Below, piece by piece: positions 26,801 through 36,599 of a DNA stretch of 64,000 nt. A program made the position numbers and the translations under genes. This DNA is from Malachius bipustulatus (Eukaryota; Arthropoda; Insecta; Coleoptera; Melyridae). Position 1 is the first letter of the stretch. Each line of letters begins with the position of its first letter. Location of the stretch: NCBI GenBank assembly GCA_910589415.1, contig OU342630.1:81774186-81838185 (forward strand), read 5' to 3'. The notes under the pieces were generated by a model. It worked only from the letters and a program-made list of their open reading frames with translations, did not search any database and was not told the origin of the DNA.

Positions 26801-27851
26801 CATACCTGCCATCACTTAGTTTCACCTGCAGCATACATTTTCCGATGACCTCTACCCTCTCTCCAGTCACTACTCGAAGATTGGTATTGAAAATAGTTAT
26901 TTGAAACCCTGGAAAAAAATCATTAAAATAATTGACATCCATTACCGAATAATTAGCTCCACAGTCAATTTCCATTTTCACTTTCACATTTTCAATTTCC
27001 ACTTCCACTTGTTCGGATCTATTTAAAACACCAATGTCTTTCAAATTTCCTATATTGTTGAAATTTCTGGCCTTTTCGTATTTCTTCTGATGTTCGTCGT
27101 ACTTCTTATGATGTTCGTAAGTGTTTGGACCTCTTCCTTGCTTCTTATAACAGAATTTTGACTTGTGCCCCGGCTTCTGACAAAAATAACATCTTCCATT
27201 GAAAGTATATCTGCCTCGAGAGTTACTCCTTGGCCTGATATCTCTTCTGTAGTCCGATTGTTCTACTGACTTGCTTCTTGATCTGCTCCTGGTATCTGGC
27301 TCCCTCACTAGATTGATTGTCTCTATACCTGTCTTCATTGCTCGCATATCCTTTTCGACTAGGTCTAAACTGTTTGCCATTTCAATCGCTTTATTTAAAT
27401 CCAAATCCTTGACATTTAATAACTCCGTCTGAATTGTTGAGTTGGTTATACCACACACAAATTTATCTCTTAATGCTTGCGATAAAAATTCACCAAAATC
27501 GCACGACTTCGACAACTGCTTTAACTGTACCATATATTCTCCCAGACTCTCACCGTTCCGCTGATCACGCTTGTAAAATTTGAACCTTTCAGCTATTATG
27601 TTCTTCGTTGGAGAAAAATGCGTGTTCAGTATCTTAACCACATCTGCATATTTCTTTGTTCCCGGGTCATCTGGAGTGCACAATGACTTCAGTATTTTGT
27701 AAGTTTCCGGGCCAGCCAAAGTGATAAATAACGGCACTTTCTTTGCTTCGTCCACTTCATTTACTTTAAATAACTGCTCGAATCTTTCCATATAACTCAC
27801 GAAGTCTTCTCCTGGTAGAAACTGTTCGATATTTCCAATTAAATTTGCCAT
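23859..27851 (-). CDS. Gag-Pol polyprotein of Ty3-type retrotransposon (1330 aa)
   Basis: A single unbroken frame encodes all replication functions of the element. From the N-terminus: a Gag capsid-like region with GESLGEYMVQLKQLSKSC, an arginine/serine-rich stretch, and one CCHC knuckle (CYFCQKPGHKSKFC, about residue 220). The aspartic protease reads IDCGANYSVMD, so it has DCG where DTG or DSG is usual. Reverse transcriptase follows with VIDLSGAYTQLEV and FLDD at the YxDD position. RNase H is marked by SCDASPYGVGAVLS and TDHQPLKEIF. Integrase has HKGHTG...CAVCQ zinc-finger residues, and D (IHIDFF), D (DNGPPF) and E (NGSAERS) of the DDE triad. Pol order PR-RT-RH-IN places it in Ty3. No gag/pol frameshift is needed. 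The first ATG is about 70 bases after the primer binding site. No chromodomain was recognised. Confidence 0.97.
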   Translation of the reverse strand: MANLIGNIEQFLPGEDFVSYMERFEQLFKVNEVDEAKKVPLFITLAGPETYKILKSLCTPDDPGTKKYADVVKILNTHFSPTKNIIAERFKFYKRDQRNGESLGEYMVQLKQLSKSCDFGEFLSQALRDKFVCGITNSTIQTELLNVKDLDLNKAIEMANSLDLVEKDMRAMKTGIETINLVREPDTRSRSRSKSVEQSDYRRDIRPRSNSRGRYTFNGRCYFCQKPGHKSKFCYKKQGRGPNTYEHHKKYDEHQKKYEKARNFNNIGNLKDIGVLNRSEQVEVEIENVKVKMEIDCGANYSVMDVNYFNDFFPGFQITIFNTNLRVVTGERVEVIGKCMLQVKLSDGRYERLPVIVIKSKHPFTPLLGREWLDKLCPSWREFFAKKLRYVNFKDNQIGTICEADGVESLKEAYPKVFSDNLEEPIKEFKVTIHVNEDIKPVFHKAYTVPYQLRDKVNKELDRLMCNQKILVPVEHSDFATPIVVVPKKDGNIRICANFKVTINKFLKTSFYPLPRVDDILAGLAKCHVFCVIDLSGAYTQLEVDESSQKYLTVNTGKGLFRYTRLCFGLASAPFQFQAVMDQILKGIPCVSCFLDDIIIGGANLDECRERVSEVMDRLQKYNVKINAQKSKFFKNSVQYLGHEISQGSVKPCQDKIEAIRKAPSPNNVQQLQSYLGLLNYYNHFIPNLSSRLSCLYRLLKKGSKFEWTKECNDAYEESKNLLLTHNLLELYDPDKPIIISCDASPYGVGAVLSHIVDGVEKPVMFVSSSLSPAEKNYSQLHREALAIIFALKKFFKYVYGHKFIIYTDHQPLKEIFNPSKDNSAVATARLNRWNIFLSTFEYEIRYRKASQMGNADALSRLPLDVPTEVDSMKINFISDGDQDIIDLKEIEQNTNEDILLSRIRDYIKNGWPNNIPGNLKYFFGLKNRLDIENNCLYYGNRVCIPEKMKRNALELLHKGHTGTVRMKLLARSYLWWKGIDKDLENYVKECAVCQLSANHTNLKVTGTWRKTTFPYERIHIDFFYYSNSTLLIMKDTYTKWIDIYIMNRTTVDQVIDRLKHNFGIFGLPVEMVCDNGPPFNSYKFEAFCKNNGIKLTHSPPYMPQSNGSAERSVQIVKKALKNFLLEQKYARLSLTQKIDEFLINYRNSPTAVTGVSPMNLMFSYKPRNTLDLLNKKEKHVRFNVENQCSKVGDRYKFENQEKHAVNFDQGEGSRINREENCKKYKQVYFKIGDKILYRNVFKGNLKWIPGKVIEVISNTVYRIVVNNYVKIAHRNQLKMSYIRDDSLEYMVLQKPSISNRINDISNQGTPDVVLRRSARERRAPRRLTL

Positions 27852-27920
27852 TGTTACAGGTTATTGGTATAGGCCGTATACCTATAGGTACCAACCACGT
27901 TTTCTTTGTTTTCTTTTTTC

Positions 27921-27932
27921 TCCTCGTCGCCA
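27921..27932 (-). promoter_or_regulatory. Primer binding site (tRNA-Ser type)
   Basis: One base inside the 5' LTR the minus strand reads TGGCGACGAGGA. This is complementary to the 3' CCA end of a eukaryotic tRNA-Ser(GCU) acceptor arm as I recall it. The match appears to stop after 12 bases. Confidence 0.7.
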
Positions 27933-27933
27933 C

Positions 27934-28240
27934 TGTTTTACTTATTTATTTATGCATGCGAACTTCATATTTACTCAGGGAGCTCTTCGTCATTGGATAC
28001 TAACTAATTAAACTTCACATCTTCATTAAACCATATTTATTAATAATAATCAAAAACAAACACGAGTAGTTACAATACAACGAGAGTAATCGTATGACAC
28101 ACTTCGTTCATGGGTGTATATGTATGTGTCGAGACTCGATGATGCCACCGCACATCCAGTCACAATTCTAGTTGTCATACTTGTCATCTATATTATGACT
28201 GACTTATTAGAGTCCCTAAGTTCAGTATCAATACATAACA
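27934..28240 (-). repeat. 5' LTR
   Basis: Matches the LTR at 23,498-23,804 and is followed outward by the CTGAT target duplication. Promoter and polyadenylation functions are expected here from the family; no motif was pinned down. Confidence 0.97.
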
Positions 28241-29508
28241 CTGATGTTGCTTTACATCCTTTTGGTCCAAATTAGACTTGAATCCCTCGAAATCAAAAGG
28301 CCTTAACTGCCCTTGACCTTCAAAAAAGGCCTATAACTTTTTTCGTAATATTTTTTTCTGAGTTTTGAAGACGCACAATTGAAGAACATGAAGAAATCTT
28401 CGGAAAAGGTCTTCTTTGTCTATCACGATAAAATGACCTGTTTCCGAGTAAAACTGTTTTAAACATTTGATTGCACTATAATTGATCACCATAAATTATG
28501 ATCATTCTGTAACAATACCAAAGCATGCTTTGGAAACAGCTGCAGGGTTGCCTAGAAAACAAGACGTTTGCTTTGGATTTCATTTTGACAGCAATTTTTT
28601 TTTTTTATTAACAATATTTTATTATTTATTAAAAAAAAATGATTAAAAAATTTTAAAATTTTATCATTTCCAAGTCTATTTATAAACGAATGTCTCTGTT
28701 TTGTACATAACTAGGCAACCCTGCAGCTGTTTCCAAAGCATACTTTGATATTGTTGCAAAATGATCATAATTTATGGTGATCAATTTTAGTGCAAGCAAA
28801 TTTTTGAAACAGTTTTACTCGGAAACAGGTCATTTTATCGTGATAGACAAAGAGGACCTTTTCCGAAGATTTCTTCATGTTCTTCAATTGTGCGTCTTCA
28901 AAACTCAGAAAAAAATATTACGAAAAAATTAAGAGGCCTTTTTTGAAGGTCAAGTGCAGTTAAGGCCTCTTGATTTCTAGGGATTCAAGTCTAATTTGGA
29001 CCAAGGATGCCAAGCAACATTAGTGGCAAGTGTGTCAAATTTTAAGAAAATCCGTATACTAAAAAAAAAGTTATAAAAAAATATTGATTTAAAAAAATCA
29101 ACTTTGGAGGCTTATAACTTTCTTATTTGTGAGTTTTCGAAAAAAAATGATTGATACTTTTGGCAATATTTCATCAAGAAGAATCACCCCTTCAATTTTT
29201 TGCTCACAATTTCCGGACACCCTGTATATTTATTTTTCCAAAATCAGGAATTTTGGATTTTAAAAACGCTCCTGTAGCGTCATCTTTCAAGACTAGTTAA
29301 CGAAATTTTGTAAAACTTTTGAAGTAATTTGAATTTTCGTTTGTTTTCTACTTTTTTTACATAAAAGTGTAATTTTCACACGCAACTTCCATGTGAATTA
29401 TTATGACGTGGGTAAGGTAAGTACTCAATAAAAGTACTTCTTATTTAACAATATATTCACTGGAATTGTAGAGGAGAAGAGGGAGTATCGCTAGCGCACA
29501 CGACATCG

Positions 29509-29540
29509 CTGATGATGTCTACCGCAGTTGCTGACGAAAC
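29509..29540 (+). ncRNA. Hammerhead-like motif, copy 1 (candidate)
   Basis: CTGATGATGTC, a short loop, then TGACGAAAC: this is the CUGAUGA...GAAA core order of a hammerhead ribozyme around a helix-II-like stem (GTC/GAC). A related sequence occurs on the opposite strand at 31,115-31,145. Such motifs are known in Penelope-like elements and other retroelements. Helix III and the cleavage triplet could not be drawn convincingly, so activity is doubtful. Confidence 0.3.
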
Positions 29541-31114
29541 GTCCGGAGCGAATAACTCATGATTTCAGTTCATTTAATGTTGAAAGTTACAATTTGACAA
29601 TAATTTTTATTCGAATAAATCAGACTATGTCACAGAAGATGATGTCATCTAATAGGAATAATATTTTTAATCAATTCCGTAGTTAAATCCCCGAAACGAT
29701 ACCTAATGCATTCAAATTATCAGATTCTTGCTTGATTTATTATTATCATTCCATTGTTATCGTTAATCATTAGAAAAATGTGTTCTCTCATCTTGGAAGA
29801 CTTATTATGTACTTAATTGATCCATGAATGAAGTATGTAAGTAATTACTATCACTAGCTGTAAGAAGTATCTATACTCACAAAGTGTAACTTATTATTTT
29901 ATTGATATAGTCTCACAGTTTCTTGATAAGCTAGAATTTTTATTTCTCTTGAGCATTATAATAATTATCAAAATTTTTTAATAGCAATTCATTGTGTTTT
30001 TTGGATAATCTTTTCATGATAATCTGAATTATCATTTTGCAATTAATGATAATTTTCATAATGAATTATTGACAGTCATTATATTATTTGATTTTTTGAG
30101 TTCGCGCGGTCATAGCAACAAATACTCGTAAGTACAGGGATACTAAATTTCGATGTTTTAATGGCGAATCTCCATAACTAAAAGAGATACAGAAAAATGG
30201 ACGCATTCTCGATCGCTTTTTTTAAAGGAAACATCAACGGTGAAATCTAAAATTGGCTATATCGTCTTTTGTTTTGAGTTATTTGGAAAAACTTTCAATT
30301 TTTCGTCTTTCCACTCTCTCTCATCTCGTTTAGGCAATGAAATAAGAAGCAAATATTTTACACATTCTTTTTAAATGAAATTCAGTGGCGAAGCTATTAA
30401 AAAAAGTCATAATTCGAGTTATGACATAAAGTTATATTTTTTTTAAATAGTAACCATAGTTGGCTTTGGTATCAGTAGAAAGACAATGTTTTCCTATAGC
30501 AATGAATGGATATCTACATCATGTGGGGGGATTCACGAAAGTGTCTGAAGAATGTGAAAATAATTTTCTTTTAATTCCATTAATAAACGAGAGAAAATAG
30601 AAAGACGAAAAGTCGGAAAGTCGAGTTTGCACAAATAACTCGACAACAAAATACGAGAGCCATTTTTAGTTTTAGTAAAACAGAAAACGTAATTAGAAAA
30701 ACAAATGCTCATAATTTATGTTGTAGGTACTGTTTTTTTGGATTAAGGGAACTTGTGTGTGATTATTTTTAGATAATTACAGCAATTAGCATGAAATTTA
30801 CTTAAAATTCGTAAATCCAATTAAGAGATATTCAAATTAAAGGTAGGTACTTTAAATTTTCAGAAAATATTTTATTCGGGTCAGTCATAATATGAGTCAC
30901 TCGTCGTGACTCACACCGACATAATTAATTTGAAAAAAAATATAAGATATACTTAATAATACGTAAATAAACATCCGAAAACTTGAAAGGTGGAAAGGTT
31001 TAGCTATGAATATTAAGCTCTGATGAATTGTTTAGGCTTTTACTGCTGTCTAAAACTGAAATGATAAGTAATTCGGGGCTGTTTTGCCGTGGTCCTTGGA
31101 GATGTTCAACGAAC

Positions 31115-31145
31115 GTTTCGTCTACAACTGCGATAGACATCACCC
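31115..31145 (-). ncRNA. Hammerhead-like motif, copy 2, degenerate core (candidate)
   Basis: The minus strand reads GGGTGATGTCTATCGCAG then TTGTAGACGAAACG. The helix-II-like stem GTCTA/TAGAC is perfect, but the CUGAUGA box has lost bases. Flanks resemble those of copy 1 (CATCGCTTGCACACG against TATCGCTAGCGCACACG), so both come from one repeat family in opposite orientation. Confidence 0.3.
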
Positions 31146-32519
31146 GTGGTTACGCGTGTGCAAGCGATGCTTCCACTCTTCACTAACAAGACAACTGGCT
31201 GGATAATTGGGAGAGCGCTCCAATTTATAGGTTGATGGTCCGAGACGTTTTACCCCCACCACTAGCTATGTCCGCTCCAGACTCCAGAGCATGATCCAAG
31301 TGGGCGAGTACTTCTTGCAAGAGTTGCAAGTGTTGGGCCTGACAAATATAATTACTGCTCATTTTTGGTCTGGATATAATCAATTGGATATTTTAGGTTA
31401 AAATTCAGATAAAGTAGGGCATTAATAAAAACCTCCGGTGTCACACAACAAGCACTTTTCATCCGCGAATCTACACATATACCTCGAAAACTGTTTTATC
31501 AGTGGTTTCTTATGGAGAGCTTGAACGAATTTCCCAATTTTGCGGTCATTCTATTATTATTCACCAATAAATAAATAAATAAATATCGTATATGGCTGTG
31601 GTAAAGCCCAACTAATCAAGCGAGATTTTGAAGGTAAATAATTATAAACTTCATAACAAACACGCATATGAACCGAAGACCGAGTGCTTTACGCTATTAA
31701 TATATTTTGTCCGTGGATGTATAACTAATTGGATTCAATTGGATTCAATTCTATCAGTAAAGGTGAATGATGGCTCATTTTGCAATTTGTCTACACGAAA
31801 TGCTTTCAGAATTAATTGAAGATTTACAGACTCAATAAAAAAAAAGAATTTGGTTTGTACCTACATAATGGTGCTCCTTCACATTTTACTATAGCCGTCG
31901 TCAATACTTGAGCGTTCGTATTCTGATAATTAAATAGGGCGAGGAGGATCTTAATCTTGACCTCCCTAGATTTTAATCCTTTCAATTTTTTCATTTCGGG
32001 ACGAAATTTTTGATTTAATACTACCCCGTTTAAGATGCCAAAGACCTGCGTAACCATGCATATATTATCTTATTGTATCGTGAGAAACAATCAGAAATAA
32101 GTCTGGAATAGTCCAATAAAGTATTTCGCCGAAAAATTAGGGCCGAAATTGCGTTAATTAGAAGTTTGATGAAACTTGCGAGTCAAGTAAAAACTAACCA
32201 TTCAAAAAAGATCGCATTATAAATTAGTTCTTCCTTTTCCTATAATTCTAATTTATTTCACATGCAGGAAAGGGGTAATAAACTATTATTATTAATAGTA
32301 ACCTATAACAATGAAAATTAAATATTTGTCAATTTATACAAGTCATTATTATCATAATAGAGTGATTAAAATAAGCAATCGCTTGACTGATAACGTAATA
32401 AGTATACCCTGCAATTATTATTATTGTTACTATTATTACGGAGTTTCTATTGCTCGTATTATGCAATTCACACACTTATTGAAAATCATGAGCTAAGTGA
32501 GGTATAAAAGAAATAGCTC

Positions 32520-33090
32520 TCAATATAATTTTTGCAGTTTTGGGACAAAAATGTCGCCACTTACAGCAGTCTCTTAGTATCGAGAAGAAAGTCTCAAAAT
32601 AACAAAAAAAAAATGAGACATAAAGTGATCATGAGAATTTCAATGAAGAAAGTTCCAAGATGGCTACTCTTCCGGAAATACCCAATCCGTTATTTTCCTG
32701 CATATTATTATATTTTTGAATTGCCTAAGAAACTCGAATACAGGTGGTTTTCGCAATCTGAATTTAGATTAAGTACAGTTTATGTAGATATACTATCTTA
32801 GTTTTTCATCTGACCTGGCATCATATTGTGTATCATATAGTTTAAATTTCCATTCAGGGGTGATGGAAATTATGTTAGATTTTTCATCATTCTGTATAAC
32901 AATATAAACTACATCTTAGGATACCACATGGAAAGTTAAGATAGGGACATGCGTAAGCCGTTTTTACATATTTTGAGCCGTTATCATTGTACTTGTTTGA
33001 AATTTGAAAATCGCGATCTTTACTTATTTATGACTCATAAACTACTCGATCTAAATTAAAAAAAATATTTTTAGTTTCTTGAACCAATGG
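32520..33090. mobile_element. Decayed palindromic MITE (same family as 55,490-56,339)
   Basis: Segments such as AATACAGGTGGTTTTCGCAA (about 32,738), AAGTTAAGATAGGGACATG and TGACTCATAAACTACTCGAT resemble blocks of the intact palindromic element inside the coiled-coil gene, at lower identity. The inverted arms are partly lost. No coding function. Confidence 0.65.
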
Positions 33091-33938
33091 TGGCCAACCT
33101 TAACGGAGCACCAAATATTTGCGATGATACTGCGAAATTCCAAAAAGATTACAATATTGTTGGCTAAATTATATTATGGATCGAGAAATACATAGGAGGA
33201 AGATAGTTATATCGGTATGATGCGCATTAAGAGAGGATGGGAATATCTCCATGTTGTTATGTTGATAAGGAAATCATCGAATCATCGACACCAATTATTT
33301 TTGTAACTGGAATCACGACAAATTAATTAAAAATTGACATGACTTTACTTATTACTTTAAATGGACGTGATTTTAATGTGAAATTTTAGTCTTATAACCG
33401 ATTCGTAACGTTTAGCAACCTCTTATTATAAGTTATAAAAAATAAGTGACAAGTGACGTTTGAACCACATCGTTTTAGTATAAACTCCCAGTATCTAACG
33501 TAATAATTAAAAGCAAGCAATTGGTAAGGTTAAAAGAGATCAGCTGAGACCAGCGAGTAACACTCTTTTGTCAAAATTAAAAAAAACACGTCGTATGACA
33601 TTTTTAATTTGAATGTTTTCAAGTCATTTTTAACGTGTTTTTTACGTCAATAAATGGCATCTTTTATCTTCGCCATTATCATCATTCTCGACTCGGTAAT
33701 AATAACCCAAGGACATTGATAATAATTGTTCGAAAAGAATTTCTAATAGATTTCAAAACCATGCTTTCTATAATCAAAATAAGCTAACACGCTGATGAAA
33801 GTTAGAATAAATTTTGATAGCTGAACTATCTAAAAATTCATTTTAAAGTTAAATAAATGAAGTATTTACATCTTTTGCAGATATCAAAGGTAACATTATC
33901 GCTCCTTCAGTCACGTTTTTGCTCAAAGCAAGCTATTA

Positions 33939-34615
33939 GCCCTCTTTCACACCTACGGTTTTTAACCGTGGCCGTGTACGGCTACGGAGCCGTGCTTAAT
34001 AGAAACACGTTATCATAAATGCAAGCTTTCACACAAGACGGTTTGTTGCCGGAGCCGTACACGGCTGCCGTCGCAGCACGGCTAGACGACTGCAACGGCA
34101 CGGTGCCGGAGCCTCTTACGGCAACAGAAAAACACACAAGTGTATACAGGCATGCACACGTGCCGTGTGTTGATACGGTTGACAGGCATATTTTACCAAT
34201 AATATTTTAGTTTTGCTCTCTGTATCGTACGGACGTTAATAACATTTTCTAAATTTACGGAAATTATAATAACGAAATTAGGTTATTGAAACATTAGGTA
34301 ACATGAACTACTAATTACACCTGTTGAAGATCCTTTCGTATCTCGCGAAACAATGTTGCAAATTCCCCCATCGACGGTCTGTTTTCAAGAAGTGGATGAA
34401 TCCAAAATTTTCTTGCTTTTCGCGACTGCGACTTTTAGCATTATTAACAATATGCGCATTTTTCGTTCATCCATCGTAGGATGAAAAATACTTAAAAAAA
34501 ATCCAGTGCCGCGCTGTCTACTAAAAACCGTGTACCGTGTGAACACAAATCAAATTAAATTACGGCACGGCTACGGCACGGTTACCGTTAGAAAACCGTA
34601 TGTGTGAAAGAGACC
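33939..34615. mobile_element. PIF/Harbinger-like MITE, copy 1
   Basis: Ends GCCCTCTTTCACACCTACGG and CCGTATGTGTGAAAGAGACC form imperfect terminal inverted repeats. TTA flanks both sides (33,936-33,938 and 34,616-34,618), as for PIF/Harbinger. The interior is rich in ACGGCxACGG motifs that fold back on themselves. The 63-residue open frame inside is a by-product. Confidence 0.75.
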
Positions 34616-34671
34616 TTAAAGACGGCACCATTACTTTTGCATTGGCTAAAATTAACGCTTTTCATGTTTAA

Positions 34672-35334
34672 GCCCTCTTTCACACCTACGGTTTTTAACC
34701 GTGGCCGTGTACGGCTACGGAGCCGTGCTTAATCGAAACACGTTATCATAAATGCAAGCTTTCACACAAGACGGTTTGTTGCCGGAGCCGTACACGGCTG
34801 CCGTCGCAGCACGGCTAGTTGACTGCTACGGCACGGTGCCGGAGCCGCTTACGGCAACAGAAAAACACACAAGTGTATACACCCATGCACACGTGCCGTG
34901 TGTTGATACTGTTTCGTACGATACGGCATCGTACGGACGTTAATAACATTTTCTAAATTTACGGAAATTTGATAACGAAATTATGGTTATTGAAATAGAT
35001 CATGAACTACTAATAATTACACTAATTGAAGATCCTTTCGTATCTCGCGAAACAATGTTGCAAATTCCCCTGTCGACTGTCTGTTTTCAAGAAGTGGATC
35101 AATCCAAAATTTTCTTGCTTTTCGCGACTGTCTACGACGATTCCAAAGCATTATTAACAATATGAATCTTTTTCGTTCATCCATCGTAGGTGCAACTGAT
35201 AAAAATACTTTAAAAAAACATCCAGTGCCGCGTTGTCTACTAAAAACCGTGTGCTGTGTGAACACAAATCAAATTAAATTACGGCACGGCTACGGCACGG
35301 TTACCGTTAGAAAACCGTATGTGTGAAAGAGACC
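34672..35334. mobile_element. PIF/Harbinger-like MITE, copy 2
   Basis: Same orientation and nearly the same sequence as copy 1, 56 bases downstream. The left flank is TAA and the right flank TTA, so the duplication is imperfect. Differences from copy 1 are scattered substitutions and small indels, including loss of a few bases near 34,960-35,000. Confidence 0.75.
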
Positions 35335-35753
35335 TTAGAGTTGAACTGATAATAATTGGACAATAAAAGCTTCGGAAGATATTATAACATTAAATATTTA
35401 TATCGCAAAGTAGCTATATGCGCAATAATACACCGATTTTACGTAGTACAAATCGAAATTTCCTCAGATAAATTTTCGGTTATCGTAAAAATGACTATGC
35501 ATAAATAACTAATTATGTTGAACGTCATAATTTGACAGTAATAATCCGACTACATGGTTCGGTCCTACCACCTCAAATCATATCATCACACGCTGAGAGG
35601 TGTATGTGCTTTGTGTAAATAAGGTAGGTATAAAGATTATGTTATTCGTGAGATCATGATGGTCAGTTTAGCTGACATGACTCATATAGCAATAACATAT
35701 AGGTAATAAAGTGAAAAGAGCCCATGGGGGTCTTTTTTCAGATTATAACTATA

Positions 35754-36592
35754 CAGTGTGTATGTCACAGGCATGGTACACTCCCTTTTTTTTCTTTATT
35801 TTTGGAGATAATTTTTTGAAATTTGGTACGTCGAATATTCTCGATAGAGCGCACTTTTTAGCAGAAAATGGAATTTTTTCCCACATCCGGTTTTTCCGGA
35901 AATGTAACCAATTTTTTATTTTTAAATGGGACACCCTATATATTATTATATTTTTGGATTCTATACATTTGTACGAATCCAAAAATACCACATAAGTACC
36001 ATTTTAAATGTCAAATTTGTTTTTATTTATTTTTTTTATTTCTCAATTATAGTGTGCCATGACTATTTCGTTTTACTCCAATTGGATCATCTAATGCTAG
36101 AAAAATCGAATTTTTGTTCAAAGTACTAAATTAAGTGATTTATGGATAAATTATGCGCACCGGAATGATTTTTTGAGCTGGATTCATTTTTTTCAAAATA
36201 TTGGTACCGAGGTACCATCTACTACTACTTCCAATAAGGGACATTTTGGTGTACCCATTTTTGCATCTGTGACGAACACAACTGAAGTAATGGCACACTA
36301 CAATTGAAAAATAAAAAATTAAATAAAAACAAATTTGACATTTAAAATGGTACTTATGTGGTATTTTTGGATTCGTACAAATGTATAGAATCCAAAAATA
36401 TTATAATATATAGGGTGTCCCATTTAAAAATAAAAAGTTGGTTACATTTCCGGAAAAACCGGATGTGGGAAAAAATTCAATTTTCTGCTAAAAAGTGCGC
36501 TCTATCGAGAATATGAGACGTACCAAATTTCAAAAAATTATCTCCAAAAATAAAGAAAAAAAGGGGGTGTACCATGCCTGTGACACACACTG
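35754..36592. mobile_element. Palindromic MITE with CAGTGTG ends
   Basis: The left end TA-CAGTGTGTATGTCACAGG and the right end CCTGTGACACACACTG are inverted copies. The arms continue inward through CATGGTACAC/GTGTACCATG and AAAACCGGATGTGGG, with the centre near 36,170. The right flank is TT, a likely mutation of TA. GGGTGTCCC-type motifs occur inside each arm. Open frames here are mirror images of each other and not genes. Confidence 0.85.
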
Positions 36593-36599
36593 TTGACTT

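Larger units (their letters stand above)
23498..28240 (-). mobile_element. Ty3-type LTR retrotransposon, apparently intact
   Basis: Two 307-bp LTRs show no difference by eye. Target duplication CTGAT lies at 23,493-23,497 and 28,241-28,245. The minus-strand order is 5' LTR (27,934-28,240), primer binding site, one gag-pol frame, polypurine tract, 3' LTR (23,498-23,804). The total is 4,743 bp. No env-like frame was found. Apparently identical LTRs and an unbroken coding frame indicate recent insertion. Confidence 0.97.
23292..29224. mobile_element. Palindromic TA-flanked MITE split by an LTR retrotransposon
   Basis: The outer ends are TA-CAGGGTGTCCGGAA on the left and TTCCGGACACCCTG-TA on the right. 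The host element occupies 23,292-23,497 and 28,241-29,224, about 1.19 kb without the insert. It is a long imperfect palindrome centred near 28,610: the GCAACCCTGCAGCTG and CAGCTGCAGGGTTGC segments face each other. No coding capacity is seen. TA duplication and CAGGGTG ends link it to the other palindromic elements in this window. Confidence 0.9.
29230..32520. other. Intergenic stretch without recognised genes
   Basis: Mostly AT-rich text without an exon chain. The two related structured motifs at 29,509-29,540 and 31,115-31,145 are listed separately. An ATAA-type microsatellite (AAATAAATAAAT) lies at about 31,568-31,583. Confidence 0.5.

Noticed and set aside
34019..34943. Two similar 63-codon frames (MQAFTQDGLLPEPYTAAVAA)
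   Set aside because: They lie wholly inside the two Harbinger-like MITEs and repeat with them; no transposase motif.
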